From Mogibacterium sp. (GTDB lineage Bacteria > Bacillota > Clostridia > Peptostreptococcales > Anaerovoracaceae): a stretch of 7,231 bases of DNA. Positions 5,484 through 7,231 of the stretch are shown in pieces. Under the pieces are notes generated by a model that saw nothing but the letters and a program-made list of their open reading frames with translations, was not told the origin of the DNA and did no database searches. The position numbers and the translations under genes are program-made. Location: positions 10,442 through 17,672 of the forward strand of contig JABUTC010000021.1 in assembly GCA_021442505.1 (NCBI GenBank). The letters are read 5' to 3'. Positions within the stretch are counted from its first letter, which is position 1, and the number at the start of each line of letters is the position of its first letter.

Positions 5484-5549
5484 CTCGGGGTTTGCAAAAT
5501 CGCAGGCCGGAGAAGAATAATTATCAGAGAAACGGGTTCTCGGTGATAA
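5484..5549 (+). promoter_or_regulatory. Structured leader of the phosphoribosyltransferase gene, with alternative pairings
   Basis: TTATCAGAGAA (5521-5531) can pair with TTCTC (5537-5541) and TGATAA (5544-5549), an 11-bp hairpin with a two-base bulge and an ACGGG loop. It ends two bases before the ribosome binding site AAAGGA (5552-5557). The right arm contains CTCGG (5539-5543), which also occurs at 5484-5488. Both copies can pair with CCGGAG (5507-5512), so the leader has at least two exclusive folds. No U-tract follows, so any control would more likely act on translation or through a protein. It does not match the conserved core of the purine riboswitch. Confidence 0.45.
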
Positions 5550-5564
5550 CGAAAGGACAGAGAT

Positions 5565-6116
5565 ATGGAGCATAAAATGACAATTGCAGGACTTGAGAGA
5601 AGCCTGCCACTTTGCAAGGTAAGTGATGACCTCTATATTGCAGGTTTTATCCTGTTTAACGACGTTGAGATTACGGTTGCATGCGCAAGAGAACTGCTCG
5701 CAATTGCTCCGGAGTTTGATGTTATTGTTACTGCTGAGAGCAAGGGAATTCCTCTCGCATACGAGATGGCAAAGCAGGCAGGAAACATGCCTTACATCGT
5801 TGCGAGAAAGGGCGCAAAGATATATATGCAGGATGTCGTAACTGTTGAGGTTAAGTCAATCACAACAAGTCACGTTCAGACACTGTGCCTCGGCAAGGAC
5901 GAGAGAGACCTCATCAACGGAAGCAGAGTTCTCATCGTTGACGACGTTATCAGCACAGGCGAGTCACTTGCCGCAATCGAGAGCCTTGTAAAAGAGGTTG
6001 GCGGAAACATCGTCGGCAAGATGGCTGTACTTGCAGAGGGAGAGTCGGCAGACAGAAAGGACATTACTTATCTTGAGTACCTGCCGCTTTTCAACGCAGA
6101 CGGAACAATTGCCTAA
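5565..6116 (+). CDS. Type I phosphoribosyltransferase, adenine-phosphoribosyltransferase-like or PurR-effector-like
   Basis: Type I phosphoribosyltransferases transfer the ribose-5-phosphate of PRPP to a base, here most likely a purine. The PRPP motif VLIVDDVISTGES (122-134) is complete with its acidic pair D126-D127. The pyrophosphate-binding loop is ESKG (58-61), and RK (81-82) lies in the flexible-loop region. At 183 residues the length is close to adenine phosphoribosyltransferase. However, the stretch ESKGIPLAYEMA...YIVARK and HVQTLCLGK resembles the C-terminal PRPP-sensing domain of the Bacillus PurR repressor, from memory of that family, without its N-terminal DNA-binding domain. It could therefore be a salvage enzyme (adenine or xanthine) or a stand-alone relative of that domain. 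The intact acidic pair favours an enzyme. The start at 5565 has AAAGGA seven bases upstream; an ATG at 5577 is less likely. It has its own promoter and leader. Confidence 0.85.
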   Translation: MEHKMTIAGLERSLPLCKVSDDLYIAGFILFNDVEITVACARELLAIAPEFDVIVTAESKGIPLAYEMAKQAGNMPYIVARKGAKIYMQDVVTVEVKSITTSHVQTLCLGKDERDLINGSRVLIVDDVISTGESLAAIESLVKEVGGNIVGKMAVLAEGESADRKDITYLEYLPLFNADGTIA

Positions 6117-6137
6117 TCAATTGAACGATTGCATAAT
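6104..6137 (+). repeat. Imperfect 14-bp direct repeat across the phosphoribosyltransferase stop codon
   Basis: AACAATTGCCTAAT (6104-6117) and AACGATTGCATAAT (6124-6137) agree at 12 of 14 positions with a 20-base offset. The first copy includes the stop codon; the second is non-coding. It may be a small tandem duplication. Confidence 0.5.
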
Positions 6138-6150
6138 TGAGAAATAATAC

Positions 6151-6175
6151 GGATCGGCCTACGGGCCGGTCCTTT
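6151..6175 (+). terminator. Hairpin with UACG tetraloop, probable terminator after the phosphoribosyltransferase gene
   Basis: GGATCGGCC (6151-6159) and GGCCGGTCC (6164-6172) make a 9-bp stem with one G.U pair, closed by C(UACG)G, an exceptionally stable loop class. The following tract is short (TTTGGTT), so termination may be partial and the acyl-CoA synthetase gene could be reached by readthrough. A weak alternative promoter (TTGAAC 6121-6126, AATAAT 6143-6148, 16-base spacer) would start transcription at this hairpin, making it a 5' structure of the next gene instead. Confidence 0.65.
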
Positions 6176-6196
6176 GGTTAACAAGGGGAGAGACAG

Positions 6197-7231
6197 ATGA
6201 GAAACGGCGGATCCGGGTCATTAAGATTCGATGGCAAGGAATATGAGGTTGTCGAGATTAACTCGATTAAGGAAATCATCGACAACACTATATATGAATG
6301 TGACGACAGAGTTGCCTACATGTACAAGGTCAGTCACAAGGAGCCTTTCCGTGAGCTGAAATACGGGGATTTCAAGGAACTTATGGATGCGCTCGGAACC
6401 AGACTCATCCATATGGGACTAAAAGGATCGAAGATAGCGATAATCGGCGAAAACTCCTACAGATACGCGCTGACGTATTTCACGACGGTCTGCGGTGTCG
6501 GAGTAATCGTGCCTATCGACAGGCACCTCATGCAGGACGAGGTCAAGAACCTGCTTATAAGGGCGGATGTCGAGATGATTTTTGCAGACCCGGCACAGCT
6601 TCCGAAGCTGAGACCGCTGCTCGACGAAGTGGAGACTCTGAAGAACATCGTACTGATGCAGGAAGAGGCTTTTAACGGGGACGAGGACGAGAGAGTGCTC
6701 TCGCAGGACGACCTCATCGACGAGGGAAGAGAACTGCTGGTGGAGCAGGACGGATCGTACACTGACGCATATGTGGATCCTGAATCGCTGGCGACTATAC
6801 TTTTTACCAGCGGAACAACGGGACTTGCGAAGGGCGTAATGCTGTCGCATAAGAATTTTGCGAAAAACGTGGAGAATATGTCGAAGTTCTTCCACGCACC
6901 GAAGAACACGAGGGCGCTCAGCATACTGCCTATGCACCACTCGTACGAGATGACATGTTCGATTATGACATGCTTTTACCAGGGGAAGACGATTGTTTTC
7001 TGCGAGGGACTGAAGTACCTGCAGAGCAATTTCCAGGAGGCGAAATGCAATGTTATGCTCGGCGTGCCGCTGATTTTCGAGAATATTCACAGGAAGATTT
7101 TCAAGATGGCGGAGAAGAGCGGCGAGGCGGAAAACCTGCAGAAGGGTCTCGAATTTGCAAGAAAGTGGAACATTAAAGAATCGAAGTTCCTGACAAGGAA
7201 GCTTTTCAAATCGATTCAGGACATGGAGGCA
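6197..7231 (+). CDS. AMP-forming acyl-CoA synthetase (long-chain fatty acid-CoA ligase type), truncated by the window edge
   Basis: The reading frame is open from the ATG at 6197 through the last base (345 codons, no stop), so only the N-terminal half is seen; family members have about 500-650 residues. The enzyme activates a carboxylic acid with ATP as an acyl-adenylate and passes it to CoA or another thiol acceptor. The phosphate-binding loop TSGTTGLAKG (204-213) is intact except that the usual Pro before Lys is Ala. LPMHHSYE (244-251) is the family's A4 motif, and GVPLIFENIHRKI (289-301) resembles the VPR-x-x-E-x-x-x-x-I stretch of fatty acid ligases. The adenylation motifs further on and the C-terminal lid lie outside, so the acyl substrate and acceptor are open. 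GGGGAG (6185-6190) lies six bases before the ATG. The residues at 161-190 form an acidic insertion-like segment. Confidence 0.9.
   Translation, partial: MRNGGSGSLRFDGKEYEVVEINSIKEIIDNTIYECDDRVAYMYKVSHKEPFRELKYGDFKELMDALGTRLIHMGLKGSKIAIIGENSYRYALTYFTTVCGVGVIVPIDRHLMQDEVKNLLIRADVEMIFADPAQLPKLRPLLDEVETLKNIVLMQEEAFNGDEDERVLSQDDLIDEGRELLVEQDGSYTDAYVDPESLATILFTSGTTGLAKGVMLSHKNFAKNVENMSKFFHAPKNTRALSILPMHHSYEMTCSIMTCFYQGKTIVFCEGLKYLQSNFQEAKCNVMLGVPLIFENIHRKIFKMAEKSGEAENLQKGLEFARKWNIKESKFLTRKLFKSIQDMEA

Noticed and set aside
5532..5549. PurR-box-like sequence in the phosphoribosyltransferase leader (TTCTCGG)
   Set aside because: It does not contain the CCGAACAWT core in either direction and no second box lies nearby, as the PurR operator would require.
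4620..5573. 317-codon open frame on the minus strand covering the whole sortase gene
   Set aside because: It is antisense to a clear class B sortase and crosses the strong promoter and leader of the next gene. Its translation shows no recognisable domain.
6419..7090. 223-codon open frame on the minus strand within the acyl-CoA synthetase region
   Set aside because: The plus strand carries an uninterrupted frame with the AMP-binding motifs; the minus frame has no protein-like features.

Overview
The window reads as chromosomal DNA from a Gram-positive, probably anaerobic firmicute of the class Clostridia. The grounds are a class B sortase, strong GGAGG-type ribosome binding sites, sigma-A-like promoters with near-perfect TATAAT boxes, AGA/AGG-rich arginine codons and compact hairpin-plus-U terminators. 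The exact genus cannot be fixed from the sequence alone. Coding density is high: no gap between genes exceeds about 220 bases, and each gap holds promoter, leader or terminator signals.

Left part (1-2995): a ParE/RelE-type toxin gene at the edge (its antitoxin would lie outside), then a signalling-flavoured group. A membrane-anchored GGDEF protein on the minus strand has lost its catalytic residues. Divergent from it is a small acidic membrane protein of unknown family. This is followed by a six-helix membrane diguanylate cyclase with intact motifs. The three genes are separated by their own promoters and terminators, so they are probably independent transcripts. The divergent pair shares a TACACTTA word at both predicted transcription starts.

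Middle part (2958-5429): a divergent alpha-D-phosphohexomutase (minus strand) and a class B sortase (plus strand) are transcribed away from each other from what appear to be interlocked promoters. Both could serve the cell envelope: sugar-1-phosphate supply on one side, covalent attachment of surface proteins on the other. No sortase substrate is present in the window.

Right part (5446-7231): a type I phosphoribosyltransferase gene (purine salvage, or a PurR-like sensing domain) has a strong extended -10 promoter and a structured leader. A hairpin with a UACG loop follows it. Then comes an AMP-forming acyl-CoA synthetase that starts at 6197 and runs off the right edge.

No tRNA, rRNA, CRISPR array, insertion sequence or prophage signature was seen. 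The most interesting items are the paired intact and degenerate GGDEF proteins around an orphan membrane protein, the shared start-site word, the interlocked divergent promoters and the possible switching leader of the phosphoribosyltransferase gene.
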